From the NCBI GenBank assembly GCA_030616835.1, contig JAUWWP010000007.1, positions 1 through 24,167 on the forward strand: a DNA stretch of 24,167 bases, read 5' to 3'. A model generated the notes under the pieces. It saw only the letters and a list, made by a program, of their open reading frames with translations. It searched no databases and was not told the origin of the DNA. Made by a program: the position numbers and the translations under genes. The first letter of the stretch is position 1, and each line of letters starts with the position of its first letter. Of the stretch, positions 1 through 8,221 are shown one piece after another. This DNA is from Deltaproteobacteria bacterium. Lineage in GTDB: Bacteria > Desulfobacterota > G020345765.

Positions 1-881
1 GCTAAATTTTGAGACAAAGCATAGGGAAAGGCATAGGCTTTCCAGTAAAGCCTTTCCTTCCAGGAGAAGGATACATTTAATCTTTTCCAAAGCCTTTTAA
101 CCTCATTGAAGCCAGCCCGGAAGATCTCCCAGAATCCGGGAAACAAATTCATTCCGATAAGTTGATTTAGGCCCTGATGATCCAGATAAACCCGCTTAAA
201 TTCATACCAGAGGGAGTTATTATGAGAGTGGATAACCACTGATCCAGGCTCAAACACTATTCGGTATCCTTCCTCCACTACCCTCTTTGCCCAGGCAAGG
301 TCCTCTCCGAAGTCCCTTTTCTCAAAAGGACACCTCTCCCAGACTGCCCTCCGGATACAGGAACTGACATTATCGAAGGCAAATAGCTTAAATCTCTCCC
401 GCGGGCTGAGCCTGTTAAGCTCTTCCAGGTCCTCTATCTCCTGAATCCTACGCAGCTCTCCTCCAGCAAACCAATCTCGCAGCCTCTCTCTTATGAAGGG
501 ATTGCAATCATCCCGGGGGATCTGGCGGCTGTAGGCCCCGGCTACTCTCTCATCCTCTACCAAGCACCTGACTAAAGATACCAACCAGTTCTCATCCTGA
601 GGAAGAGCATCCTGGGTCATCAGAACTACATATTCCCCTTCCGCCTTGCTCACTCCTAAATTTCTGGTTAAGCCATGGTTAAAATCCTCTTTACGAATTT
701 GAAATATCCTCGCTCCAAAATCTCTGGCAATCTCTATAGTCCGGTCGGTAGACCTCGAGTCAATGCAGATCAGCTCCCAGCGATAACTGCTCCTTTGCCG
801 CTCAATCATCTTTAGAACATCAGCAAACTCATCCCCGGCATTGTGGGTGGGAATAACTATTGAAACCCTCTTCTTACTCAT
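1..881 (-). CDS. GT2 family glycosyltransferase, rhamnosyltransferase-like (3' end cut by window edge)
   Basis: This frame is open from an ATG at 881 to the left edge, about 293 codons with no stop, so the C-terminus is missing. The protein starts with a GT2 Rossmann-like strand (VSIVIPTHN, residues 6-14), then DSRSTD (41-46) for nucleotide-sugar binding, and FNHGLTRN followed by TQDALP (89-94), where QDA replaces the usual DxD metal site. GEDLAW (192-197) supplies the likely catalytic acidic pair, and a histidine-rich HSHNNS follows near 218. The FxHGxTRN plus QDA combination is typical of bacterial rhamnosyltransferase-like GT2 enzymes that build O-antigen or other surface polysaccharide from dTDP-sugars on the cytoplasmic membrane face; the donor here is inferred. 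No clear Shine-Dalgarno precedes the start. It diverges from the membrane protein gene at 1074. Confidence 0.88.
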   Translation of the reverse strand, partial: MSKKRVSIVIPTHNAGDEFADVLKMIERQRSSYRWELICIDSRSTDRTIEIARDFGARIFQIRKEDFNHGLTRNLGVSKAEGEYVVLMTQDALPQDENWLVSLVRCLVEDERVAGAYSRQIPRDDCNPFIRERLRDWFAGGELRRIQEIEDLEELNRLSPRERFKLFAFDNVSSCIRRAVWERCPFEKRDFGEDLAWAKRVVEEGYRIVFEPGSVVIHSHNNSLWYEFKRVYLDHQGLNQLIGMNLFPGFWEIFRAGFNEVKRLWKRLNVSFSWKERLYWKAYAFPYALSQNL

Positions 882-965
882 TAAACATAAATCTATAAAT
901 TTGCACTTTGCTCATAATTTTGACAAATATTATCATCTTCTCACTCATCTGTCCAATCCTTTAAT

Positions 966-988
966 TCCTTCGACAGGCTCAGGACAAG
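966..988 (-). repeat. Dispersed repeat copy, reverse orientation
   Basis: The sequence reads TCCTTCGACAGGCTCAGGAC and continues with AAG, the reverse complement of the CCTGAGCCTGTCGAAGG element found several times at 10375-10642 and once inside the YfhO-like gene. It lies between divergent genes and has no coding role. Short elements of this form are familiar as dispersed intergenic repeats in many environmental bacterial genomes; how they move is not visible here. Confidence 0.8.
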
Positions 989-1016
989 TAACTCAGGAAG
1001 CCTTAGGCAATTTTTA

Positions 1017-1045
1017 TTGATAAATTCCCTCTTTTCTGATAAAGA
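1017..1045 (+). promoter_or_regulatory. Weak sigma70-like promoter candidate
   Basis: TTGATA (1017-1022) is followed, after 17 bases, by TAAAGA (1040-1045) within a TGATAAAGAAT context. The -35 matches consensus at 5 of 6 positions but the -10 is poor. It would give a leader of roughly 20-25 nt for the gene starting at 1074. Confidence 0.3.
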
Positions 1046-1073
1046 ATAGAAGAAACTGAGAGTGAGTATCAAA

Positions 1074-2858
1074 ATGAGAAGACACCGAGTAACCGAAGAA
1101 ATAGTAATCTTCTTAAGCTTCACTGCCCTAACTTTTGCCCTGACCTATCCCGGTATACTTCGAATATCCACACATTTTATGTGTGATACCGGTGATGGCT
1201 TTTTAGGGGTATGGAACCTGTGGTGGTTTAAGACCGCATTACTGGAGTTCCATACAAATCCGTTCTATACCACACAATTTTATTATCCGGAGGGGGTAAG
1301 CTTGCTCCTTCACAACTTCAACCCTTTCTATGCTCTAATTTCAATACCCTTGCAGTATCTGTTCAAAATGGAGGTTGTCTTTAATTTGATTGTCCTATTT
1401 TCTTTCATTATGGCAGGATTCGGTATGTATCTCCTGGCACGCTACCTCACTGATAACCAATCGGCTGCCATCATTGCGGGAATAATCTATACCTTCTGTC
1501 CTTACCACTTTGGACATGGCCTTGGACAGTTGCATATGATCTCACTGGAATGGATACCATTCTATATACTCTATCTATTTAAGACTTTCCGACAAGGAGG
1601 ATGGAGAAATGCCGTTCTAACTGGATTTTTTCTCATACTGATTGCTTTGAGCTCCTGGTACTACCTATTCTATTCATTCTTCTTCACGCTTTTGTTCTTG
1701 ACTTACCAACTCGTAGTTAACAAATCCAGAGTTTTAAACCGAACCTATGTTCAGAACTTCCTTCTATCGCTCCTGACATTCTTCACGCTTATGTCCCCTC
1801 TGCTAATCCCCATAATTCACATCTATTTGACCCAACAATTCTACGGAGTGCATGACCCGATCTACTGGTCGGCGGATCTCCTCAGCTTTTTCATACCTGG
1901 CGATATCTCTACTTACGGAGAATATTTCCGAAAAGTCTGGTCCAGGTTTTCCGGCAATACCGCGGAGAACTCTAATTATATAGGCTACATTGTCCTTTCT
2001 CTGGCAATCTATGCCCTGATAAAAGTGAAGGATGCGAAATTCTGGGCAGTTTCGGGACTGATATTCTTTGTTTTGACTCTGGGACCTTACCTGCGGATTA
2101 TGGGAGTAAATACCCAAATCCCTTTGCCATATTTATTACTTCACCGCTATGTACCGCTCTTCTCATTTACCGGCATAGCCGAACGCATCCATATCATGCT
2201 AATATTCTGCCTGGCGATCTTAACCGCTCTAACAATTAAGACATTATCCAGTAAGATAAATAGGAGCCCTGTAAGCACTATGCTCACAGCTATAATCGGG
2301 ATTTTAATTATAATAGAATATCTGGCAGTACCCTATACTACTACCAAGGTCGAAGTCCCTGAATTTTATTGGCGGATGGCTGAGGAACCTGATGACTATG
2401 CAATAATCGATATCCCCCACCATTTTGCCATAGTCTCCCTATACTTTCAGACAATTCATAGAAAGAAGATGGTATCAGGCTATGTTTCGCGAACCCCTAA
2501 AAAATCTTTAGAGTTCCTGCGATCAATTCCTGTCATCAGCGATTTATTTTTCTTGGAGCAAGAGGAACACCGTTATCCCGAGCCAGTGAAACTTGCCCGC
2601 TCAATATTTGATCGGAATAATATTAGATATATTATCCTTCGTCCCATTGAAAGAAAAGAGCTTCTGGAAAGAGAACACGAAATGCCCCCCATTTTTAGGA
2701 AAATGCTTCATCGATTTATAAAAATCGAGGATTTCCTGGAAAAAGAGCTTAAGCTTCCGGTAGTCTATGATGACGGAGGAACATACCTATCCGGAGATCC
2801 TTCTCGGAATGAGTATTATGTGAATGGGGGAATAAAAGTGTATGACTGTCGAGAGTAA
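1074..2858 (+). CDS. Polytopic membrane protein, GT-C/PMT-like glycosyltransferase
   Basis: A 594-residue protein with about ten or more hydrophobic segments in its first ~420 residues, then a soluble C-terminal domain. After the first membrane helix comes DTGDGF (D38, D41), an acidic loop where GT-C enzymes carry their catalytic or metal-binding acid, then FYYPEG and a histidine shortly after. The C-terminal part has IDIPHH and a YFQTIHRKKMVSGYVSR-type stretch, which I associate with uncharacterised PMT-like proteins. Such enzymes use polyprenyl-phosphate sugars and act outside the cytoplasmic membrane; acceptor and sugar are unknown. I chose the ATG at 1074, with purine-rich GAGAGTGAG just upstream. 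An in-frame GTG at 1062 would add four residues. The gene converges on the TMTC-like gene, leaving only 15 bp between stops. Confidence 0.8.
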   Translation: MRRHRVTEEIVIFLSFTALTFALTYPGILRISTHFMCDTGDGFLGVWNLWWFKTALLEFHTNPFYTTQFYYPEGVSLLLHNFNPFYALISIPLQYLFKMEVVFNLIVLFSFIMAGFGMYLLARYLTDNQSAAIIAGIIYTFCPYHFGHGLGQLHMISLEWIPFYILYLFKTFRQGGWRNAVLTGFFLILIALSSWYYLFYSFFFTLLFLTYQLVVNKSRVLNRTYVQNFLLSLLTFFTLMSPLLIPIIHIYLTQQFYGVHDPIYWSADLLSFFIPGDISTYGEYFRKVWSRFSGNTAENSNYIGYIVLSLAIYALIKVKDAKFWAVSGLIFFVLTLGPYLRIMGVNTQIPLPYLLLHRYVPLFSFTGIAERIHIMLIFCLAILTALTIKTLSSKINRSPVSTMLTAIIGILIIIEYLAVPYTTTKVEVPEFYWRMAEEPDDYAIIDIPHHFAIVSLYFQTIHRKKMVSGYVSRTPKKSLEFLRSIPVISDLFFLEQEEHRYPEPVKLARSIFDRNNIRYIILRPIERKELLEREHEMPPIFRKMLHRFIKIEDFLEKELKLPVVYDDGGTYLSGDPSRNEYYVNGGIKVYDCRE

Positions 2859-2873
2859 TGTGAGCCCTTACTG

Positions 2874-4631
2874 CTAGTCATCCGCTTTCTCCAGTAGCTG
2901 AACAATCTGGCGGATCGAATCGGCCTGCTCGACATTGGGATCAAGTCTCAGGGCATGGCGGAAATGAAATAGAGCCTTTTTATTTTCCTTAAGGTTATTA
3001 TAATATACCACCCCCAAATTAGAGTGGGCCTCGGCATACCTCTGATTTAACCGCAGGGTTTCCTCAAACTCTTTGATTGCCTCGTAATTTAGACCCCTTT
3101 TATAAAGCATAATCCCCAGATTAAAATGGGATTTAGTATGCTGGGGATCCAGACTTATTGACTTCCGATACTGGGCTATTGCCTTATCAAGCCAGCCCTT
3201 TTTATGATAGGCATTGCCCAGATCAAAGATTGCCTCTACATTAACCGGGTTAATCCGCAGGCACTTCTTATACTCGGTAATCGCCTCATCGAGCAGGCCC
3301 CTTTGCTCATAGCCCAGGCCGAGATTAGCATGGACCCTATCTTTAAGCGGTGCCTTCTTTACCGCATCCTTCCATAATTTAATATTGCTGCCCCAGACCG
3401 GATTCCTCTTGATCGTTCCCAGAGAAAAAATCATCAGGATCAAAATCAAAGTCCCCATCATCCGGAGAGAAGAGAACCGGAAGGATAACTCTCCTGCCCT
3501 GCTTGCAGAAAACTTAGTGATAAGTACCCCCATAGTCAGGAAAAATCCGACGGAAGGGAGATAGGCACGGTGCTCAGCCATAACATCCTGAAGGGAAACA
3601 ATGCTTGAGGTAGGAAGCAAGGCAATAAAATACCAGAGGATGCCGAAGGAAAGTAGCGGAATTTTTTTATGCAGGCGTAAAGCTATAATTACTATTATAG
3701 CAATTATCGCAGTCGAGAACAGAACCGCTGGCTCGCCCAGGGAGGTCGAGGCGGAAAAATCCGGATCGGCACTTTGATTATGGGGAAAGAAAAGTAGATT
3801 TAGATAACCAACCATTACATGCAGACCACTTAGCAGGTTGGAGTAAATGCTTCGGGAAAATTCAGTATTACCCAGAGCCCCAAAAATGCGGTATCTCAGG
3901 ATTAAAAATAACATTAAAACCATCCAGAAAGGTAAGTAGTAAAGCCCCAGCCTAAATCTTTCTTTCAGGCTCTCTGGCTTATGACGAAATATGAAAACAA
4001 AGTCGTAGAGGAAGAGAATAAACGGGAGGGTGGCGGCAAGCTCCTTGGTAAGAAGGGCTAATGGAAAAAAGAAAATGGAAAATAAAAGATAACCTTTGCG
4101 GCTGGGGAAAATAGAGGGAGTCTCCTGACCTTCCCCCCGGGCTTTAATAAAAAGGTAGAGGCTTAAGAGATAGAAGGTGGTGCAGAGCACCGAGGAGCGA
4201 CTAATTATGTAGGTTACCGCTTCCGTCTGGATTGGATGAACGACAAAGAGCAGCGAGGAAAGAAGAGCCACCGAATTAGCCTTCTGGTTTAAATGGTCCG
4301 ATGAATAAGCCTTCGACATACCAACAATAATAAAGTATACCAGGATACCATTCAAAATATGAAGGAAGAGATTAACCAGATGATAACCCCACTCACTGGT
4401 TCCCCCAAAGTGGTAGTTTAGAGCAAAGGTTAGAAAAAGAACGGGGCGGGTCCCGTTATCACGGAAAATCAAAGGAAGATTTCTTAGGTCCCTTATGCTG
4501 GCATTTTCGACAATTGCCTTGAAGTCATCGAACTGGAAACCCGCTCTGAAAGAATTCTGGTATATCAACAAGGAAAGAAAAGCAATTAAGCCTATTGCCA
4601 GTAGGTAGAATTTTAACTGATTCGCCAGCAT
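2874..4631 (-). CDS. TMTC-like GT-C membrane protein with C-terminal TPR domain (4 repeats)
   Basis: A 585-residue protein with two parts. Residues 1-410 are a GT-C-like membrane domain: first helix, FQFDDF (D35-D36, the acidic pair of the first outer loop), YHLVNLFLHILN (83-94), HPIQTEAVTYIISRSS (132-147) and MAEHRAYLPS (351-360). These are hallmarks of the DUF1736/TMTC family, whose eukaryotic members are O-mannosyltransferases. Residues 432-575 hold about four TPR units with the usual GxAY and P-spaced pattern. By analogy it would transfer a lipid-linked sugar on the outer membrane face, the TPR binding a protein partner or acceptor; this is inferred. The ATG at 4631 lies 20 bp after the stop of a paralogous gene, with GAGAG about 9 nt upstream, so the two are very likely co-transcribed. 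Confidence 0.85.
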   Translation of the reverse strand: MLANQLKFYLLAIGLIAFLSLLIYQNSFRAGFQFDDFKAIVENASIRDLRNLPLIFRDNGTRPVLFLTFALNYHFGGTSEWGYHLVNLFLHILNGILVYFIIVGMSKAYSSDHLNQKANSVALLSSLLFVVHPIQTEAVTYIISRSSVLCTTFYLLSLYLFIKARGEGQETPSIFPSRKGYLLFSIFFFPLALLTKELAATLPFILFLYDFVFIFRHKPESLKERFRLGLYYLPFWMVLMLFLILRYRIFGALGNTEFSRSIYSNLLSGLHVMVGYLNLLFFPHNQSADPDFSASTSLGEPAVLFSTAIIAIIVIIALRLHKKIPLLSFGILWYFIALLPTSSIVSLQDVMAEHRAYLPSVGFFLTMGVLITKFSASRAGELSFRFSSLRMMGTLILILMIFSLGTIKRNPVWGSNIKLWKDAVKKAPLKDRVHANLGLGYEQRGLLDEAITEYKKCLRINPVNVEAIFDLGNAYHKKGWLDKAIAQYRKSISLDPQHTKSHFNLGIMLYKRGLNYEAIKEFEETLRLNQRYAEAHSNLGVVYYNNLKENKKALFHFRHALRLDPNVEQADSIRQIVQLLEKADD

Positions 4632-4651
4632 TTACTTACTCTCAGAGCTTA

Positions 4652-6598
4652 TTATTGTCGATCGAGCCGCTCAAGGTTATGATGTGCCTTCCCAAAAGCC
4701 GGTTTAATTTGTAAAGCCCGGTTAAACTGGAGGCGGGCCTTTTCCTTATTGCCCTTCTTCAAATAAGCCACCCCCAGATTATTGTATGCCTCCACATCCC
4801 GATCATTGATCCTTAATGCTCTTTTAAACTCCTTGATTGCCCCGTCTACCCTGCCCTGAGCCAGATAGGCAACCCCGAGGTTGTCAATTGCCTGGAGATG
4901 GAGGAAATTATCCTCCAATGCCTTCTTAAACTCAACTATAGCCTCATCCGCCATTCCCTTTCGGTAATAAATTGCACCCAGAAGGTTATGGGCATCGGCA
5001 TTGTGCGGCTCGATCTCCACTGCCTTTCTTCCTGCCTGCAATCCCTCATCGTATCTTCTCTGATTCATCCGAACCAATCCTAAATTGAAATAAGCCTGAG
5101 CATAATCGCTTTTAATAGCTATTGCCTTTTTTAACTCTCTAACGGCATCATCATGCATTCCTTTTTTCAGATAGGCAATTCCCAGATTCATCTGGGCCAG
5201 GACATAGAGGGGGTCATAACCTAAAGCCTCCTGGTATTTAATCAGAGCCTGATCCGGCATCCCTTTCTGCTTCAAGGCATTGGCAAAGTTATTGATAACC
5301 CTGGCCTTGCGGGGAGATTTTTTGAGGGTATCCTTCCACAGAGAATAATCATCTTTATAAACCGAATTGCGACTAACCACACCTAAAGAGCAAAACAAAA
5401 CGATACCCACAAGTGCAGCAGCTATCACTGCCCCGGCCTTTCTGAAAGAAGATCTTTGAGAACCGAACACGGCTAATTGATGAATTAATGCACCTGCTAA
5501 CAGGCAAAAGCCGAGGGAAGGAAGATAAAGTCGGTGTTCGGCCATAACATCGTCGAGGGGAACTATGCTGGAGGTAGGCAGTAAGGTGACGAAAAACCAG
5601 AAGATGCCAAAAGCAATAAGCTTATTATTTGACAATACCTTCAAAGCTGCGATCAGGATAAGGATAATCGCTCCCAAAGAAAGGATAACCGATAATTCAA
5701 TGATTGAGGTCGAGATAGGAAAATCGGGATCCACATTCAAATTCACCGGGAAGAGGAGCAGGTGGAGGTAGTTTGTGATAACCCGCGCCTCGGTGAGAAG
5801 ATTGGAATAGATACTGCGGGCATGAGGGAGACCACTACCTTGTTCCAGAAGATAATATCTTGAGAGGAAGAAACCAAGAGGAATAAGAAATAGTGGCCAG
5901 TAATATCTACGTAATCGCAGGAGAAAACTCTTCTTATTTTTCCCGGAAATAAAAAAATATTCATATAAGAGAACAATAACCGGGAGAGTAGCGGCAATCT
6001 CCTTGGTTGCCAAGGCGAGGAGAAAGAAGAAAATAAAGAACAAAAAATTGAAAACGGAAAGGCCCGGCCCGGCTTGCCCAGACTCTTTGGATTTCCCCCA
6101 GGCTCTGATAAAAAAGGAGAAGCTTAAAAGATAGAAAGTGGTGCAAAGCACTGAGGAGCGGCTAATTATATAAGTTACTGCTTCGGTCTGAACGGGATGA
6201 GTGATAAAGAGCAGTGAAGAAATCAGGGCTATCCTTAATGATGGGATAGAGGAACTTTTCCCCGGCAAGATAAAATACCTAAAGCTTAAATTTACGATAA
6301 AAAAGAGCAGTAACCCATTTAGTATATGAAGAAAAATATTGACCAGATGATAGCCCCTTGTTCCCAGCCCCCCGAAATGGTAGTTGAGGGCAAAGCTCAG
6401 GAAGAGCAAAGGGCGGGAGGGATTAAAGGCTATGATAGAGCCTAGATCCCCTATCTTCTTTATCCTGGGATTGTCCACTATGGTATATTTATCATCAAAG
6501 TGAAAGGAAGCTTCGAGAGAGTTAGAATAGATTATCAGGGAGATCAGAATAATTGAAATCAAAGCGATTGCATACCTTATAAAATTTTTTCGACTCAT
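4652..6598 (-). CDS. TMTC-like GT-C membrane protein with C-terminal TPR domain (6-7 repeats)
   Basis: A paralogue of the gene just downstream, 648 residues from the ATG at 6598. It shares the first-loop acidic pair (FHFDD, D35-D36 from this ATG), the WxxxxYHLVN-type helix, the HPVQTEAVTYIISRSS block (almost identical to the neighbour) and MAEHRLYLPS. The C-terminus is longer, with about six to seven TPR units ending in AFGKAHHNLERLDRQ. The likely role is transfer of sugars from a lipid carrier outside the membrane. A GTG three bases upstream of the ATG is also in frame (GTGATGAG); I prefer the ATG, although there is no Shine-Dalgarno for either. The 5' end and leader closely match those of the unrelated YfhO-like gene at 21226. 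Followed after 20 bp by the 585-residue paralogue. Confidence 0.85.
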   Translation of the reverse strand: MSRKNFIRYAIALISIILISLIIYSNSLEASFHFDDKYTIVDNPRIKKIGDLGSIIAFNPSRPLLFLSFALNYHFGGLGTRGYHLVNIFLHILNGLLLFFIVNLSFRYFILPGKSSSIPSLRIALISSLLFITHPVQTEAVTYIISRSSVLCTTFYLLSFSFFIRAWGKSKESGQAGPGLSVFNFLFFIFFFLLALATKEIAATLPVIVLLYEYFFISGKNKKSFLLRLRRYYWPLFLIPLGFFLSRYYLLEQGSGLPHARSIYSNLLTEARVITNYLHLLLFPVNLNVDPDFPISTSIIELSVILSLGAIILILIAALKVLSNNKLIAFGIFWFFVTLLPTSSIVPLDDVMAEHRLYLPSLGFCLLAGALIHQLAVFGSQRSSFRKAGAVIAAALVGIVLFCSLGVVSRNSVYKDDYSLWKDTLKKSPRKARVINNFANALKQKGMPDQALIKYQEALGYDPLYVLAQMNLGIAYLKKGMHDDAVRELKKAIAIKSDYAQAYFNLGLVRMNQRRYDEGLQAGRKAVEIEPHNADAHNLLGAIYYRKGMADEAIVEFKKALEDNFLHLQAIDNLGVAYLAQGRVDGAIKEFKRALRINDRDVEAYNNLGVAYLKKGNKEKARLQFNRALQIKPAFGKAHHNLERLDRQ

Positions 6599-6653
6599 CA
6601 CAAATTATTAAAGGTGAACAATTAAATCTAAATGTGAATAGATAGGATCCAAG
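6594..6653 (-). repeat. Conserved leader element, copy A
   Basis: This 60-bp block, which includes the first codons and the upstream region of the TPR gene, aligns without gaps to 21222-21281. By my count 49 of 60 positions agree. The longest shared runs are AATAGATAGGAT and AACAATT on the plus strand. TAATAA lies six bases before the ATG, so it could be a -10 element of a leaderless start, but no good -35 is visible. Confidence 0.8.
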
Positions 6654-6657
6654 TACC

Positions 6658-6767
6658 TGCTATTCCTTGCTACTCCCTGCTATTCCTTGCTACTCCCTGC
6701 TATTCCTTGCTACTCCCTGCTATTTCCTGCTACTCCCTGCTATTTCCTGCTACTCCCTGCTATTTCC
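6658..6767. repeat. 10-bp tandem repeat array (11 units) before the TPR gene
   Basis: Eleven contiguous 10-bp units begin with TGCTA. Two types alternate: TGCTACTCCC, and either TGCTATTCCT (first three) or TGCTATTTCC (last three), giving a 20-bp higher-order period. On the minus strand, the direction of the flanking genes, every unit contains TAG and an AGGA- or GGGAG-like purine run. It lies between the stop of the radical SAM gene and the conserved leader of the TPR gene. A two-unit version sits at the matching place at 21292-21314. No spacers are present, so it is not a CRISPR array. Confidence 0.92.
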
Positions 6768-6779
6768 TGAAATAAAAAG

Positions 6780-8201
6780 TTATTGTTTTCGAAAATAGTT
6801 AGTGAGATTTCTTAAGCCCATAATCAAGGTTTTCCAGGGGCCGCGATTCGTGCATTTTGAGTACTGCAGACCCAGAGAGATCAAAAAGATGATTTCGAAA
6901 AACAGATTCGGCGGCAATTTGATGACCATTTTAAGGATCGGTTTTAATCGGGGGAAGATAGTTCCCAAAGCACTGAGCTTGTGCAGATTGACGATCTCTT
7001 GAATGTGATCCTGCTGCAAGGGACTGTCTTTAAAATAGGTCTGACCAAAGTTGTCAATATTATAATCTTTTCCCACCAGGCCCTCCTTTAGAGCGTAATC
7101 TCCTAACGCGGTGCGGGGATAGGGATGATAGATAAAAAATCGGGGGAAGTTGGCTTTGATCCTTGCATTGATCTCCAGAGTTTTATAGGCATCTTCAAAG
7201 GTTTCATAAGGAAGGCCCAGCATATTGAAGGTAAGGAACCTTAATCGGTATTTTCGCAAAAGCTGAGCGGCGTTAATAATGTCCTGATCACTGGTATTTT
7301 TCCGGAGCAGCCCGTTTCTGGTTGATTCCCTTCCACACTCGACACCGAATTGGACGGTGACGCACCCGGCTTCCTTTAGGCCTTCGGCCATCTGCTCGGT
7401 AAGGCTCTCTGGCCGAATGTTACAGATAAAGGGAAGATTAACTTCTTTTTGATATCGAGATAAAAATAAATCAGTCCACTGAGGGGAAAGAAGAAGGATG
7501 TCGTCAACAAAATAAATGGTCTTGACCTGAGGATCTGCCTTCAGAAGTCTAATCTCAGCGATAATATTTTCCACATCCCTTTGCCGAACATATTTGCCTT
7601 TGTCCAGTAAAAGAGAGCGAAGCTGCTGGTTGAAACAGTAGCTGCATTGATAAGGGCAACCCCGGTTAGTAATAAGGTGTCTGATGGGATCTTTTCTAAA
7701 GAATTTATATTTTTGATAGAGGGAACGATCAGGAAAAGGAAGGGTATCCAAATCATTGATTAACTCCCCGAAATCGTTTTTAATAATTCTTCCGTTTTCC
7801 TTAATCCAGAGATTTTTAATATTTTGGATGTCCTTTCCCTGATCAAGGCGGTTCAGGAGCTCGAGTAGCGCCTTTTCTCCCTCACCCCGGCAGATTATAT
7901 CAATATTAGGATCAGCGATTACTTCCGGGAAGAAGGTAGGATGTGCCCCTCCCAGAATGATAGGCACCCGAAGTCTTTGCTTAAGTTGACGAGCAATCTT
8001 TAGAGCCCAGAGATGGCTGCCGGTGATGGTAGAAGAGGCTACAATATCAGGGTTTGCCCTTTCAATGGCTGAGATCAGATCTTTTTCCCCTCCTGCCAAA
8101 AAGAGCTCACAGCGATGCCCGTGGAGCTTAAGATAGGAAGAGAGGTACATCAGGCCCTGGTGTTCGAGCCAGATGTTTTGAAAAAAAGCAATTTTCGCCA
8201 T
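6780..8201 (-). CDS. B12-binding-type radical SAM protein
   Basis: A 473-residue protein of the COG1032 kind. Residues 1-150 form a Rossmann-like B12-binding domain with GGAHPTFFPE (84-93) and RGEGEKALLELL (105-116). The radical SAM [4Fe-4S] motif CPYQCSYC has cysteines at 182, 186 and 189. A GLPYETFED segment and YHPYPRTALG follow in the TIM-barrel part, and the C-terminus carries a hydrophobic stretch (NLFFEIIFLISLGL) that may contact the membrane. Relatives methylate or rearrange unactivated carbon or phosphorus atoms using SAM and often methylcobalamin; no substrate can be assigned. The DxHxxG cobalamin motif is not visible. The ATG at 8201 is 20 bp after the stop of the membrane protein gene upstream, suggesting one transcript. 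Confidence 0.88.
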   Translation of the reverse strand: MAKIAFFQNIWLEHQGLMYLSSYLKLHGHRCELFLAGGEKDLISAIERANPDIVASSTITGSHLWALKIARQLKQRLRVPIILGGAHPTFFPEVIADPNIDIICRGEGEKALLELLNRLDQGKDIQNIKNLWIKENGRIIKNDFGELINDLDTLPFPDRSLYQKYKFFRKDPIRHLITNRGCPYQCSYCFNQQLRSLLLDKGKYVRQRDVENIIAEIRLLKADPQVKTIYFVDDILLLSPQWTDLFLSRYQKEVNLPFICNIRPESLTEQMAEGLKEAGCVTVQFGVECGRESTRNGLLRKNTSDQDIINAAQLLRKYRLRFLTFNMLGLPYETFEDAYKTLEINARIKANFPRFFIYHPYPRTALGDYALKEGLVGKDYNIDNFGQTYFKDSPLQQDHIQEIVNLHKLSALGTIFPRLKPILKMVIKLPPNLFFEIIFLISLGLQYSKCTNRGPWKTLIMGLRNLTNYFRKQ

Positions 8202-8221
8202 TTTATAAAATTTTTACCTAC

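Larger units (their letters stand above)
882..1073. other. Divergent intergenic region
   Basis: These 192 bp separate the divergent GT2 gene and the membrane protein gene. They hold one reverse-oriented copy of the dispersed repeat (966-988) and a weak promoter-like pair facing right (1017-1045). I see no RNA gene or riboswitch. A short minus-strand frame running through the repeat into the neighbouring gene looks spurious. Confidence 0.6.

Noticed and set aside
941..1123. Small 60-residue minus-strand protein across the dispersed repeat
   Set aside because: It overlaps the start of the membrane protein gene, and its LVLSLSKELKDW part is simply the repeat translated; there is no supporting ribosome site.
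5743..6146. Two overlapping short minus-strand frames
   Set aside because: They lie inside the 648-residue TPR gene in another frame and have no domain signals.
6658..6767. CRISPR-like array
   Set aside because: Units are only 10 bp, contiguous, and without spacers; no cas genes are present.
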